64,000 nt of DNA, taken from contig JAJEDY010000040.1 of assembly GCA_022821275.1 (NCBI GenBank), positions 29,434-93,433 of the forward strand, given 5' to 3'. Source of the DNA: Candidatus Latescibacterota bacterium (GTDB lineage: Bacteria > Latescibacterota > UBA2968). Position 1 is the first letter of the stretch. Every line of letters starts with the position of its first letter. A model generated the notes under the pieces. It searched no databases. It saw only the letters and a program-made list of their open reading frames with translations, and was not told the DNA's origin. A program made the position numbers and the translations under genes. Of the stretch, positions 25,103-34,113 are shown one piece after another.

Positions 25103-26095
25103 ATGAAAGCAGCTATTTATTGCGGTCCGCATGATATTCAGGTAGCAGATGTGCCAGAGCCGGAAATCAATGCAAATGAGATTCTGGTGAAGGTGAAGGC
25201 GTGTGGGATCTGTGGGTCGGATCTGCACGCTTATCGCATCGGGCTGTTTGAAGATTCTTTGGGACGCCCGACGGAAAAGGGCCTCATCATGGGGCACGAG
25301 TTTAGCGGTGAGGTTGTAGAGACGGGGCGAGATGTGCAGCGGTTTCGGGTGGGCGACCACATTTCTGGCGGGGGATTGGGCGGGTTTGCCGAATATTTAC
25401 CCCTGGAAGTCAATCCCAATCGTCCCTACAGGTTGCCCAAAACCATCAGCTTTGAAGAAGGCGCGATGATGGAGCCTCTCGCCACGTCGGTACACGCAGT
25501 GGGTCTGGCAAAGCCTATTGAGGGAGAAACAGTGGTGATTCTGGGCGTTGGGATTATCGGTTTGGGATGCATCCAGGTCATTCGGGCAACGGCGGGTGGG
25601 CGCATTATTGCGGTTGATACATCACCGAAACGGCTGGCTATGGCGCGCCAATTGGGTGCAGATGAGATTGTGAACTTGACGGAAGTCGATCCCGTGGAAG
25701 CTGTTATTGAACTCACGGGCGGTGAGAGACCTGTGGAAAGATTCGGTGCGCGGGGAGGAAATGCCGATGTGGTGATTGATTCTGCTGGCGCGAAAGCCTC
25801 GCCGAATCAGGGGTTGACGATGCTAAAACAACAAGATGGTCGCCTCGTTCCCGTTGCATTGTTTGAAGACCAACCCGAACTCGATTTCAATCAGGTGGTG
25901 CGCAAGCAAGTCACACTTCAGGGGTCCTGGTCATGGACTCCCGATGACTACATGCAGGGGATTGAACTCGTCAGGACCGGAAAAATTGATCGCAAGCCTC
26001 TCGTTTCCCACGCCTTTCCACTCGATCAGGCTCCCGAAGCATTTGCCACACAGGCAAAACCAGGTGCTGCGATCAAGACCTTGATAAAACCGTGA
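25103..26095 (+). CDS. zinc-dependent alcohol dehydrogenase (MDR family)
   Basis: A 330-residue medium-chain dehydrogenase. The catalytic zinc site is present: Cys37 in CGICGSD, then His65-Glu66 in MGHEFSG, with a Glu in MMEPLATS. The Rossmann motif is VILGVGIIGLG, followed by AVDTSPKR, where the Asp favours NAD. The four-cysteine structural zinc loop is missing and replaced by a short GGGLGGFAEYL, a known variation. It likely oxidises a sugar alcohol or a secondary alcohol. AAGGAGG lies 6-7 nt upstream of the ATG. It is co-transcribed with the HxG PhyH gene and convergent with the next gene at 26103. Confidence 0.9.
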   Translation: MKAAIYCGPHDIQVADVPEPEINANEILVKVKACGICGSDLHAYRIGLFEDSLGRPTEKGLIMGHEFSGEVVETGRDVQRFRVGDHISGGGLGGFAEYLPLEVNPNRPYRLPKTISFEEGAMMEPLATSVHAVGLAKPIEGETVVILGVGIIGLGCIQVIRATAGGRIIAVDTSPKRLAMARQLGADEIVNLTEVDPVEAVIELTGGERPVERFGARGGNADVVIDSAGAKASPNQGLTMLKQQDGRLVPVALFEDQPELDFNQVVRKQVTLQGSWSWTPDDYMQGIELVRTGKIDRKPLVSHAFPLDQAPEAFATQAKPGAAIKTLIKP

Positions 26096-26102
26096 GTAAT
26101 CA

Positions 26103-26801
26103 TTAAATGGATTCGATATCGCGCAAGATCCAGGACAGCAGGGTGAATGTGACAAAGATGGGGCGTCTTTGTGAATCGAATACATAGTGGATGGGTAATG
26201 TGCCGTATCCCGTGTGGCGAAAAGAGAAGAGGGATTGGCCTCTAACCTCGATTTGTGCGGGACCGTGCAGTAGCTGATCTGTTTTGCAGTATGTGAGTTC
26301 GTCGATGGTTGTAAATGCTTCGTCCATGGGCGCGGTCTGGTTGGCGAGCGCAAAGGGGAGGATCCATTGACACGATATGGGGGTATCTGCAAGGTGTTTT
26401 TTGTCTGCATTCATTTCTATTGTCGATTCCCGAACTGTGCCATTGATAATCAGGCGTTTATCCGGTGTTTCCGCCTGGTACCAGTCGAGTTTCCAGTTCG
26501 TGATTGATTCTCCAATGCGCTCATCCCGCGCTGTTGTGACGGTTGCTTCGTAAATTTCCCGACCACCGCCATTGCGTTTTTCAACGATCTGGTATTCTGC
26601 GCCGTTCTCTTTGTTGTAGCGCGAGATTTCCACTGTTCCTATTGGTCTGTCATCGGTTAAACCGTCGGGATGTGTCTTTGCCCACTGTAGAATTTCATAG
26701 GTCAATTTGCAATTGGAGTCCAATTGAACGGTTTGTTCTGGGGCATCGTAGTTTTGCAATTGCCCGGCGATTGCGTTGAGTTCGGCTGGTATGATGTTCA
26801 T
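26103..26801 (-). CDS. unknown protein coupled to sulfatase
   Basis: This 232-residue protein starts at the ATG at 26801, preceded by GAGGAGG and overlapping the sulfatase stop (ATGA). It appears beta-rich, with alternating segments such as GREIYEATVTTARDE, DKRLIINGTVREST and PAQIEVRGQSLFSFRHTG, and a C-terminal SQRRPIFVTFTLLSWIL. No signal peptide, catalytic motif or recognised domain is seen. The overall pattern recalls small lipocalin- or DUF-type accessory proteins, but I cannot name a family. Coupling suggests a role with the sulfatase or its substrate. Its 3' end meets the dehydrogenase gene on the other strand 7 bp away. Confidence 0.78.
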   Translation of the reverse strand: MNIIPAELNAIAGQLQNYDAPEQTVQLDSNCKLTYEILQWAKTHPDGLTDDRPIGTVEISRYNKENGAEYQIVEKRNGGGREIYEATVTTARDERIGESITNWKLDWYQAETPDKRLIINGTVRESTIEMNADKKHLADTPISCQWILPFALANQTAPMDEAFTTIDELTYCKTDQLLHGPAQIEVRGQSLFSFRHTGYGTLPIHYVFDSQRRPIFVTFTLLSWILRDIESI

Positions 26802-28108
26802 GATCCCACCTCCTCTGTCCATCCATTTCCCTGTTTGAGATTTTCCATTCTCTCTTCTCTTATTCTATCTCTTTCGCCCGTTTTGTCAGGTCCGCTGTAC
26901 GGTATAACGGTGTTTGCGTATTCGGCGAGGTGTGTGGCGTGCTTGTGCTTGACGTCATCAAAGCCGGGCTCTGATGCGAGATTGTGTTTTTCCAGGGGAT
27001 CGTTTGACAAATCGTAAAGCGTGTGTTGTCCCGAGTCGTAGAGGATGGATTTGTACTGGTCGTCGCGAATGGCGATTGCACTCGCGTTTTCTCCTATGAC
27101 GCTTTCCCGCCAGGTAATATCGTCATGTTCTTCGAGGAATGGGCGCAGGCTATTTGCATACGTGGTTTCGGGTAGGGGAGGTGCGCTGGCGTAATCGCAG
27201 ATTGTGGCGGGGATATCCACGCCCGATATGAAGTGCGAATCGTTTTGCCCATTGGGGATACTGCCGCGTTGTGAAATGACGAGCGGGACTGCCCAGGCTT
27301 CTTCTTCAAAAAAGCCTTTCAATACTCTTCGATGATGCCCAGAGCCTTCGCCGTGGTCGGCGGTAAAGATGATGAGGGTATTTTCAATGAGTCCGTTGTT
27401 TTCCAATGTGTCGTAGATCAATCCGATTTGAGCGTCAACGGTTTCTACCATTCGGTAACACTGGTAGATGTAATATCGCCAGTCTGTTTCCGACCAGTGG
27501 CCGACCCGGTGTTTCTGGTTTGGCGGCATGAGAACGCTGTCGAAGTTGCCGGGCAAATCGGGCAGGTCAGACAACTGAGGCTCCAGGCCGTATTTTCCCA
27601 CGGGTCCGTTGACGCCGCAGACATAACAACAGTCGTGTGGGTTCAGGAGGCCGACGGATAGGAAGAAGGGGCGGGTATCATTTGCGTGTTCAGCAATATA
27701 TTGTGCCGCTGCTCGGGCAGCGCCAGAGTCTTGCAGTTCGCCGTAGGGATGTCTGTCGTAGATCACGTCAAAGCTGTTGGCAACATCTCTTCCCGTGACA
27801 TGCCATTTGCCGGAATAGATGCAGTTGTAATCGGTGTGTGCTGTCAGCCACTGGCCGAGATCGGGCAGGTTGGGATCGATGGGGAATGGATTGCTGATAA
27901 CGCCGTGTTCAACGGACATGCGTCCGGTGTACCAACTCGCGCGCGCAGGACAGCAGACGGGATTGGCGCTATAAGATTGCCTGAAGGACATGCCTTCTGC
28001 GATCAGACGATCCATGTTGGGTGTCGATACATCACTATTTCCATAGGCAGATATCGCGAGGTGATGTTGCTGGTCTGTGTGGATGAATACAATATTGGGT
28101 TGGCTCAT
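26798..28108 (-). CDS. sulfatase (formylglycine-dependent)
   Basis: A 436-residue sulfatase with N-terminal metal site FIHTDQQH, formylglycine motif Cys52-C-P-A-Arg56, the GKWH motif, LNPHDCC and FTADHGEGSGHH. It lacks a signal peptide, so it is probably cytoplasmic and acts on an imported sulfated oligosaccharide or metabolite. AGGAG lies just upstream of the ATG. It is the second gene after the AAA ATPase gene (25 bp gap) and overlaps the following unknown gene. Cys-Cys in the motif leaves the modified residue formally ambiguous, but C52 fits CxPxR. Confidence 0.92.
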   Translation of the reverse strand: MSQPNIVFIHTDQQHHLAISAYGNSDVSTPNMDRLIAEGMSFRQSYSANPVCCPARASWYTGRMSVEHGVISNPFPIDPNLPDLGQWLTAHTDYNCIYSGKWHVTGRDVANSFDVIYDRHPYGELQDSGAARAAAQYIAEHANDTRPFFLSVGLLNPHDCCYVCGVNGPVGKYGLEPQLSDLPDLPGNFDSVLMPPNQKHRVGHWSETDWRYYIYQCYRMVETVDAQIGLIYDTLENNGLIENTLIIFTADHGEGSGHHRRVLKGFFEEEAWAVPLVISQRGSIPNGQNDSHFISGVDIPATICDYASAPPLPETTYANSLRPFLEEHDDITWRESVIGENASAIAIRDDQYKSILYDSGQHTLYDLSNDPLEKHNLASEPGFDDVKHKHATHLAEYANTVIPYSGPDKTGERDRIREERMENLKQGNGWTEEVGS

Positions 28109-28133
28109 TTTTTCTCCTGTTTTTTGTACTATA

Positions 28134-29354
28134 CTACAAAGCGGCGAAAGGCAGTGCCGTCACGCCAGGACCGAGTGGTAGGTGTAAGTCGCCGGGATGT
28201 ACGACGTATCCCGGCATCGCTGAGGCCTCCATGTCTCTTTGGAATATCTTGATTGCTGCGGCCATGGCCGGGCGCGGCGTAGCAGATAGCTTCACCTCGA
28301 TCGGTACGAGCTTTCCACCGGTCTCGACTATGAAATCTACTTCTGTTCCCGCCATCGTTCTCCAAAAGTAGATCTGTGGATCGATGCCCCGATGTGTCAA
28401 TGTCCTGAAAATTTCGGAGAGCACTGCCGTTTCCATGATCGCACCTCCCATGGGACCTGAGGCGGCATGTTCGGGGTCTTTGAGACCCGCGAGATAGCAG
28501 AGCGTGCCGACATCTGTAAAATACACTTTCGGAGTCTTGACAAGCCGTTTCCCAACATTGGCAAAGTACGGGCGCAGTACGATCACCTGATAGGTGGCTT
28601 CGAGTACAGATAGCCAGGCTTTGGTCGTGTTGACCGCCACGCCGAGATCTCGGGCGACATCGGTCAGGTTCAAGAGTTGGGCACTTCTGCTGGCCAGGAT
28701 TCGGAGGAAATTTTGATACTGGGTCAGGTCTCCTACTTGTCGCAGCGTGCGCACGTCCCGTTCGAGATAGGTCTGGATATAGCTGGCCTGCCAAAGGGAT
28801 GCATCGCGGTTGGGTTGTGTCGCGAGTTCCGGGTACCCACCTCGGAGAAAGCCTTGCCACAGTTTGCCAAAGACGTTTGACGATTTCAAAGACGACGGTT
28901 GCTCGCGCTCCCACGGAAGGGCAAGCTGCGGACGGCCCTCCATTTCCCGCCTGGAAAGCGGCAACAGGCGAAGCATTGCCGCGCGACCTGCCAAAGATTC
29001 GGTTACTTTCTCCGCGAGCAACAAATTCTGTGAACCCGTCAACAGATATTGGCCGGTTTCACGTCGGTTTGCATCTATCCTCTCTTTGATATAGGGTAGC
29101 AACTCAGGGGCGTACTGCACCTCATCGAAGATAACAGGAGGCGGATACATTTCCAGGAAACTGCGGGGGTCTTGCAGGGCGGAAGCCTGAATGTCCAGAG
29201 GCTCCAGAGATATATACCTGCAACGCCTGCCAAAGAGATGTTGGAGGAGCGTTGTCTTTCCAGACTGGCGCGGTCCGGTCAATACGACAGCGGGAAATTC
29301 GGAAGCAGCCCTCGTGAGGATGGATTCCAGCGAACGTTTGATGTAATTTTGCAT
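28134..29354 (-). CDS. AAA ATPase with DUF4143 domain
   Basis: A 406-residue protein of the AAA_14-DUF4143 type. Walker A is GPRQSGKT at residues 27-34, Walker B IFDEVQ near 76, and the sensor-like LLTGSQN follows near 105. A winged-helix-like middle (LLNLTDVARDLGVAVNTTKAWLS) leads to a C-terminal nuclease-like fold with TEVDFIVETGGKLVPIEVK, resembling the D...ExK core of PD-(D/E)xK proteins. Family members are common and poorly understood; roles in defence or addiction have been suggested. The promoter immediately upstream is occupied by a perfect palindrome, hinting at tight control. The ribosome binding site is weak. Confidence 0.88.
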   Translation of the reverse strand: MQNYIKRSLESILTRAASEFPAVVLTGPRQSGKTTLLQHLFGRRCRYISLEPLDIQASALQDPRSFLEMYPPPVIFDEVQYAPELLPYIKERIDANRRETGQYLLTGSQNLLLAEKVTESLAGRAAMLRLLPLSRREMEGRPQLALPWEREQPSSLKSSNVFGKLWQGFLRGGYPELATQPNRDASLWQASYIQTYLERDVRTLRQVGDLTQYQNFLRILASRSAQLLNLTDVARDLGVAVNTTKAWLSVLEATYQVIVLRPYFANVGKRLVKTPKVYFTDVGTLCYLAGLKDPEHAASGPMGGAIMETAVLSEIFRTLTHRGIDPQIYFWRTMAGTEVDFIVETGGKLVPIEVKLSATPRPAMAAAIKIFQRDMEASAMPGYVVHPGDLHLPLGPGVTALPFAAL

Positions 29355-29395
29355 ATCGCGGCTTCATATTGCGTTTGTGATGGTTCTCTGGGTGG

Positions 29396-29425
29396 ATAAT
29401 ATGCATTTCAAATGCATATTGTCAA
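29396..29425 (-). promoter_or_regulatory. promoter with a palindromic operator filling the spacer
   Basis: On the minus strand TTGACA (29425-29420) and TATTAT (29401-29396) are 18 bp apart. A perfect inverted repeat, 11-bp arms around one base (29398-29420, AATATGCATTT / AAATGCATATT), covers the spacer and the edges of both boxes. A dimeric repressor bound here would block polymerase. Downstream are the AAA ATPase, the sulfatase and the gene at 26103. Confidence 0.6.
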
Positions 29426-29531
29426 CTTAAAACGAGCCCTTTGTGATTATTTTTTGTCTGACAGATCAATTCTGGTTGTGTATTTTGTGATGGAACAGAT
29501 CTATGTCATCACAGTTGGTGAGAAATTTGAG

Positions 29532-29738
29532 ATGGGTTATCGAGAACCTCTTGTAACTGTTATCACCGCAACAAATCCCGGCTTGCTCGCGGTGATCAAA
29601 TCCGTGCTCGACGATGCCGAGATCCCCTGTATAACGCGAGGCGAGGGATTTCAAACCCTGTACGCGGCAGGACATGTTGATGTGCTGGTATTTGAAAGCG
29701 ACGCCGAAGAAGCCAGGGCACTGTTGAAAAATCTGTAA
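29532..29738 (+). CDS. DUF2007-like small protein (putative signal-transducing)
   Basis: I start this at the ATG at 29532 (68 residues); ATGs at 29412 and 29490 give longer forms, but the extra sequence overlaps the divergent promoter and looks non-coding. The core PLVTVITATNPGLLAVIKSVLDDAEIPC followed by VDVLVFESDAEEARALL has the beta-alpha-beta pattern of DUF2007 proteins, in which a helix avoids long insertions and the protein ends after an AAxAxxLL helix. DUF2007 proteins are thought to be GlnB-like signalling domains. It ends 13 bp before the ABC exporter pair and may be co-transcribed with it. Confidence 0.65.
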   Translation: MGYREPLVTVITATNPGLLAVIKSVLDDAEIPCITRGEGFQTLYAAGHVDVLVFESDAEEARALLKNL

Positions 29739-29751
29739 ATAAGGACCTGAT

Positions 29752-31500
29752 ATGCAGAATATTCTGAAGTTGATGGGTTATATGCGTCCCTATTGGAAGC
29801 AGGCGACTATCGCTCCGCTGCTGAAATTGATCGAGGTGATGCTGGAGTTAATGCAACCCCGGTTGGTGCAGCGGATTGTAGATGAGGGGATTGCCAGAGG
29901 AGATCTGGATCTGGTGGTTGAAACCGGTCTATGGATGCTCGGTTTGGCTATTGGGGGCGTTTTGTTTGGGATTGGCAATGCCTGGTTTGGCGTGTGGGTG
30001 GCGCAGCGGGTGGAGACCGATGTGCGAAGCGCGCTTTTTGGCAAAATTCAGTCTCTTTCGTTTGGCAATCTGGATAAGCTGTCAACTGGGCATTTGATTA
30101 CGCGGCTGACCAACGATGTGCGACAGGTGGGAGAAGTGGCGCGTTTGATATTGCGCATTCTGTCGCGTATGCCGATGGCAATGGTGGGTGGTCTGGTGAT
30201 GGCGATTATAACCAGTCCCCGCCTGGGGTTGATGTTTATCGGGCTGGCTCCTGTGATCATGGGGACTTTGATTCTGGTGTTTCGAAAAGCCAATGCCATG
30301 TTTGCCGAAGTGCAGAATCGCCTGGATCGGGTGAATCAGGTGACGCAGGAAAATCTGGCAGGCGTGCGCGTGGTGAAGGCTTTTTTGAGGGCTGACCACG
30401 AGATTGAGCGATTTGGAACGGCAAATGACAGGTTGATGGAACAGACGATTCGGGTGACGCAACTGGTGGCTCTGGTGATGCCGTTTATGATGCTGGTACT
30501 GAACCTCGGCGTTGTGGCGGTGATCTGGTTTGGGGGGATTGCAGTGACCCAGGGAGGGATGAAGCTGGGCGAGATTATTGCGTTTATCAATTATCTGCTG
30601 CTCTTTTTGCAATCCCTGATGATAGGCAGTATGGTGCTTATCCGGATGTCTCGGGCAGAGGCTTCGGCTGAGCGTATCGTCGAGGTTCTGAATAGCGAGC
30701 CTGAGTTGCAGGATCGGGCGGATGCAAAGCGCGATGTGGTGTTGAAGGGACAGGTCGCGTTTGAAAATGTAACGTTCAGTTATAATGAGACGGCGGATGA
30801 TCCGGTATTGCGGAATCTGAATTTTGTCGCTGAGCCGGGGCAGAAGGTGGCGATTTTAGGATCGACTGGGGCAGGCAAGTCGTCGCTGGTGAATCTTATC
30901 CCGCGGTTTTACGATGTGGATGCAGGGCGGGTGATGGTGGATGGGATGGATGTGCGGGATATGGAGCAGGGGGCACTGCGACAACAAATTGGGATGGCAC
31001 TCCAGGAGTCGGTTCTTTTTTCGGGTACGATTCGGCACAATATTCGGTACGGTCGGCCCGAGGCGACCGATGAAGAGGTCGAGGCTGCTGCCCGGGCAGC
31101 TATGGCACACGATTTTATTGTCCAGTTTCCGAATAAGTATGAGACGCTATTGGGCCAGCGCGGCGTGAATTTATCGGGAGGACAGAGGCAGCGGATAGCA
31201 ATAGCCCGGGCATTGATCTCCCGTCCAAAGGTGTTGATTTTAGACGATAGTACCAGTGCGGTAGATCTGGAGACAGAGGCGAGAATTCACGAAGCGCTTG
31301 AAGAGATGGTCGGGTGTACGAGTTTTCTGGTGGCGCAGCGCATCAGTACGGTGTTGCAGGCAGACAAGATTCTGGTGTTGGACGATGGGGCGCTGGTTGC
31401 CGAGGGCACGCATCAGGAGTTGATGGCGTCCAGTTCGGTATATCAGGAGATTTACGATTCGCAGCTCGGAGAGGGAAACGGATATGGCGGAAGAGCGTAG
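29752..31500 (+). CDS. heterodimeric ABC exporter, subunit with degenerate catalytic site
   Basis: A 582-residue fused permease-ATPase with six membrane spans. The nucleotide-binding domain has Walker A GSTGAGKS, signature LSGGQ and Walker B LILDDSTSAVD, where the catalytic Glu is Asp. In exporters of the TM287/288 and BmrCD type one subunit carries exactly this replacement, so its own ATP site is slow or inactive. Its partner at 31484 overlaps by 17 bp. AAGGA lies upstream of the ATG. The pair probably exports drugs, lipids or peptides; the substrate is unknown. Confidence 0.92.
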   Translation: MQNILKLMGYMRPYWKQATIAPLLKLIEVMLELMQPRLVQRIVDEGIARGDLDLVVETGLWMLGLAIGGVLFGIGNAWFGVWVAQRVETDVRSALFGKIQSLSFGNLDKLSTGHLITRLTNDVRQVGEVARLILRILSRMPMAMVGGLVMAIITSPRLGLMFIGLAPVIMGTLILVFRKANAMFAEVQNRLDRVNQVTQENLAGVRVVKAFLRADHEIERFGTANDRLMEQTIRVTQLVALVMPFMMLVLNLGVVAVIWFGGIAVTQGGMKLGEIIAFINYLLLFLQSLMIGSMVLIRMSRAEASAERIVEVLNSEPELQDRADAKRDVVLKGQVAFENVTFSYNETADDPVLRNLNFVAEPGQKVAILGSTGAGKSSLVNLIPRFYDVDAGRVMVDGMDVRDMEQGALRQQIGMALQESVLFSGTIRHNIRYGRPEATDEEVEAAARAAMAHDFIVQFPNKYETLLGQRGVNLSGGQRQRIAIARALISRPKVLILDDSTSAVDLETEARIHEALEEMVGCTSFLVAQRISTVLQADKILVLDDGALVAEGTHQELMASSSVYQEIYDSQLGEGNGYGGRA

Positions 31501-33343
31501 AGTTGATCAGCAGGGCGACGGTGAACAACGGGGACCGGGCGGAATGATGATGGGGGGGCGCCGCCGGATGATGATGATGGGAGACGATGAGCGGGCGCGG
31601 GATTTTCGGGGGACTACTCGCCGTTTGATGGGGTATATGAGGCGCTACAAAGGGACTTTGATCGGGGTGGTGGGGCTGGTGGTGATTACAACGGGGTTGG
31701 AGGTGGCAGGTCCGTATTTGATGGGGCGTGCGATTGATGAGTATATCGCCTTTAACGACTTGCCCGGGCTTTTCCAAATTACCTTGTTGTTGGCGGGGAT
31801 ATATGTGGCCATGGCACTGACGACCTGGCTACAGTCTTTTGTGATGGCGCGGGTATCTCAAAATGCTGTGCGGGATTTGCGGCAGGATATTTTTAACCGC
31901 TTGCAGGTACTTCCACTGCGGTTCTTCGACCGGCGTGCCAGTGGCGATCTCATGAGCCGGGTGACCAATGATGTGGATAATATCAGCAGTGTGTTGTCGG
32001 AGAGTGTGACGCAGTTGATTAACAGCGTGTTGACTCTGGTGGGCGTGTCGGCCATGATGTTGTGGATGGATTGGCCGCTGGCGTTGATTAGCTTGCTTAC
32101 CTTTCCGCTGATGGCGTCTTTGACAGGGCAGGTCGCCAAACGCGCGCGGCGGGGATTTCGCGAGCAGCAAGAGGCACTGGGGGCGCTCAATGGGATGGTT
32201 GAAGAGACGATTGCGGCAGAGCAGGTGGTGAAAGCTTATGGACGCGAACAGGCGTCGATTGAGGCGTTTGAGAAGTTCAATAACAGGTTGAAGTATGCTG
32301 GCACGCGCGCGCAATTTTTCGGGACGCTTATGCCGCCTCTGACCTTTTTCGTGAATAATATGGGCCTGGTAATTGTGGCTTTTGCTGGCGGCTATATGGC
32401 GGTTCAGGGCGATGTGACAATAGGTGTGATTGCCGCTTTTATCAGCTATGTGCGGCAGTTCGGACGGCCTTTGGGCCAGGTTGCCAATTTGTACAATTCG
32501 ATACAGTCGGCGCTGGCTGGGGCAGAGCGGGTTTTTGAGACTATTGACGAGTTTCCCGAAGCGCCCGATATGCCAGATGCAGTCGCGTTAGAACGGGTTC
32601 GGGGCGATGTGATTTTTGATCGCGTGTGTTTTGGGTATGAAAAAGACGTGCCGGTGCTCAAAGAGGTAAGTTTGCAAGCCAGGCCGGGTGAGAAGATTGC
32701 ACTGGTGGGACCGACGGGAGCGGGGAAGACGACCATTGTGAATTTGCTGACCCGGTTTTACGATATCGATAACGGAGCGATCTGTATCGACGGCCATGAT
32801 ATTCGGGAGGTGAAACGGGAAGCACTGCGTCGGCAACTGGGTATTGTGTTGCAGGATACTTTTTTGCTGTCTGATACTGTGCGGGAAAATATTCTTTATG
32901 GAAGGCTCGATGCTTCGGATGAGGAGGTGGTTGATGCCGCCAAATTGGCCAATGCAGATCCCTTTATTCACCGGTTGCCCCAGGGATATGATACGGTGCT
33001 TTCGGAACGCGGCGGCAATTTGAGCCAGGGACAGCGGCAGATGCTGGCCATTGCGAGAGCCGCGCTGGCCGATCCGTCGATTCTCATTTTAGATGAGGCC
33101 ACGTCCAGTGTGGATACGCGGACGGAAATGCGGATTCAACAGGCGCTTTTAAGGCTGATGGAGGGGCGCACGAGTTTTATTATTGCCCATCGGTTGAGCA
33201 CGATTCGCAATGTGGATGAGATCCTGGTCATTGACGACGGGCAGATTATTGAACGCGGGTCGCATCGGGCGTTGTTGGATGCTGAGGGCTTTTATTACAA
33301 TTTGTACATGAGCCAGTTTAAGGGAGAGGTTACTTTTGTTTAA
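31484..33343 (+). CDS. heterodimeric ABC exporter, catalytically canonical subunit
   Basis: A 619-residue partner of the preceding subunit. A polar, Met/Arg/Gly-rich N-terminal tail of about 45 residues (MMMGGRRRMMMMGDD) precedes six membrane spans. The ATPase domain has Walker A GPTGAGKT, Walker B LILDEATSSVD with intact Glu, H-loop IAHRLST and a variant signature LSQGQ. In heterodimeric exporters the variant signature pairs with the degenerate Walker B of the partner to form the non-hydrolytic site, which is what these two sequences show. The ATG lies within the end of the upstream gene, implying translational coupling. Confidence 0.92.
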   Translation: MAEERRVDQQGDGEQRGPGGMMMGGRRRMMMMGDDERARDFRGTTRRLMGYMRRYKGTLIGVVGLVVITTGLEVAGPYLMGRAIDEYIAFNDLPGLFQITLLLAGIYVAMALTTWLQSFVMARVSQNAVRDLRQDIFNRLQVLPLRFFDRRASGDLMSRVTNDVDNISSVLSESVTQLINSVLTLVGVSAMMLWMDWPLALISLLTFPLMASLTGQVAKRARRGFREQQEALGALNGMVEETIAAEQVVKAYGREQASIEAFEKFNNRLKYAGTRAQFFGTLMPPLTFFVNNMGLVIVAFAGGYMAVQGDVTIGVIAAFISYVRQFGRPLGQVANLYNSIQSALAGAERVFETIDEFPEAPDMPDAVALERVRGDVIFDRVCFGYEKDVPVLKEVSLQARPGEKIALVGPTGAGKTTIVNLLTRFYDIDNGAICIDGHDIREVKREALRRQLGIVLQDTFLLSDTVRENILYGRLDASDEEVVDAAKLANADPFIHRLPQGYDTVLSERGGNLSQGQRQMLAIARAALADPSILILDEATSSVDTRTEMRIQQALLRLMEGRTSFIIAHRLSTIRNVDEILVIDDGQIIERGSHRALLDAEGFYYNLYMSQFKGEVTFV

Positions 33344-33353
33344 GGGAGAAAAA

Positions 33354-34085
33354 ATGTCCTATCATCTGACGCCAGAAGACGCGCGGTTCTTTCACGACGA
33401 GGGGTATCTCGGCCCATATACGATGCATTTGCCAGAAGAAATGGATCGTATTCGGCCTGTTGTTGAGCGTGAACTTTTTGAAGCCGAAGGTCCGTTTCAC
33501 GTCAGTCGGCAAAAATCGCGGCATCTCGATAACCGAACGATCTACGACCTGTGTACACATCCGACAATTATGGACAGGGTAGAAGGCATTCTCGGTCCGG
33601 ATATCGTGCTCTGGCAATCCAACTTTTTTAACAAAGAACCCGGTGCTAAAGAAATTCCCTGGCATCAAGATATGAATTTCTGGTCCAGCGAAATAGAACC
33701 GGGTATCAATGTTTCTGCCTGGTTGGCTATTGACGATACAGATGTCACCAACAGTTGTGTTCAGCTTATGCCGGGATCGCACCGAAAAATGATTCCGCAT
33801 ATTAAAGCCACACCAGAACAGGCTTTTCGCCAACAGGGCGATCCCGATCATATCGGTGTTGATCCGGATCGCGTTGTGAAGATGAAAATGAAAGCCGGAC
33901 AATTTTTTCTTTTTACCGAGCGCATGCTCCATCACTCAGCGGCGAACACGTCTGATCGCCGACGCCTGGGATTGGCCATACGCATTACCATTCCAATTGT
34001 GCGATGCTACAAAAGACATCACGTTCATCTGGTGCGGGGAGAGGATCAGATGGGATTTAATGTGTATGGAGATGCGCCAGAGTGA
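33354..34085 (+). CDS. phytanoyl-CoA dioxygenase family protein (HxD type)
   Basis: A 243-residue PhyH enzyme from the ATG at 33354, preceded by AAGGGAG; the ABC gene stops 10 bp earlier. The iron site is His104-Gln-Asp106 in PWHQDMNFW and the distal His in RMLHHSAANTSD, with Arg following. LMPGSHRKM is the family turn. The intact HxD triad predicts 2-oxoglutarate-dependent hydroxylation. It begins a run with an MDR dehydrogenase and a class III aminotransferase, a set that could hydroxylate, oxidise and aminate one small molecule. The substrate is not evident. Confidence 0.9.
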   Translation: MSYHLTPEDARFFHDEGYLGPYTMHLPEEMDRIRPVVERELFEAEGPFHVSRQKSRHLDNRTIYDLCTHPTIMDRVEGILGPDIVLWQSNFFNKEPGAKEIPWHQDMNFWSSEIEPGINVSAWLAIDDTDVTNSCVQLMPGSHRKMIPHIKATPEQAFRQQGDPDHIGVDPDRVVKMKMKAGQFFLFTERMLHHSAANTSDRRRLGLAIRITIPIVRCYKRHHVHLVRGEDQMGFNVYGDAPE

Positions 34086-34113
34086 TCGTACTAATCGAAA
34101 ACGGTGAAAACTT

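Noticed and set aside
29412..29531. N-terminal extension of the DUF2007-like protein
   Set aside because: The longer form would start inside the palindromic operator and adds sequence unlike the family; the ATG at 29532 fits the domain start.
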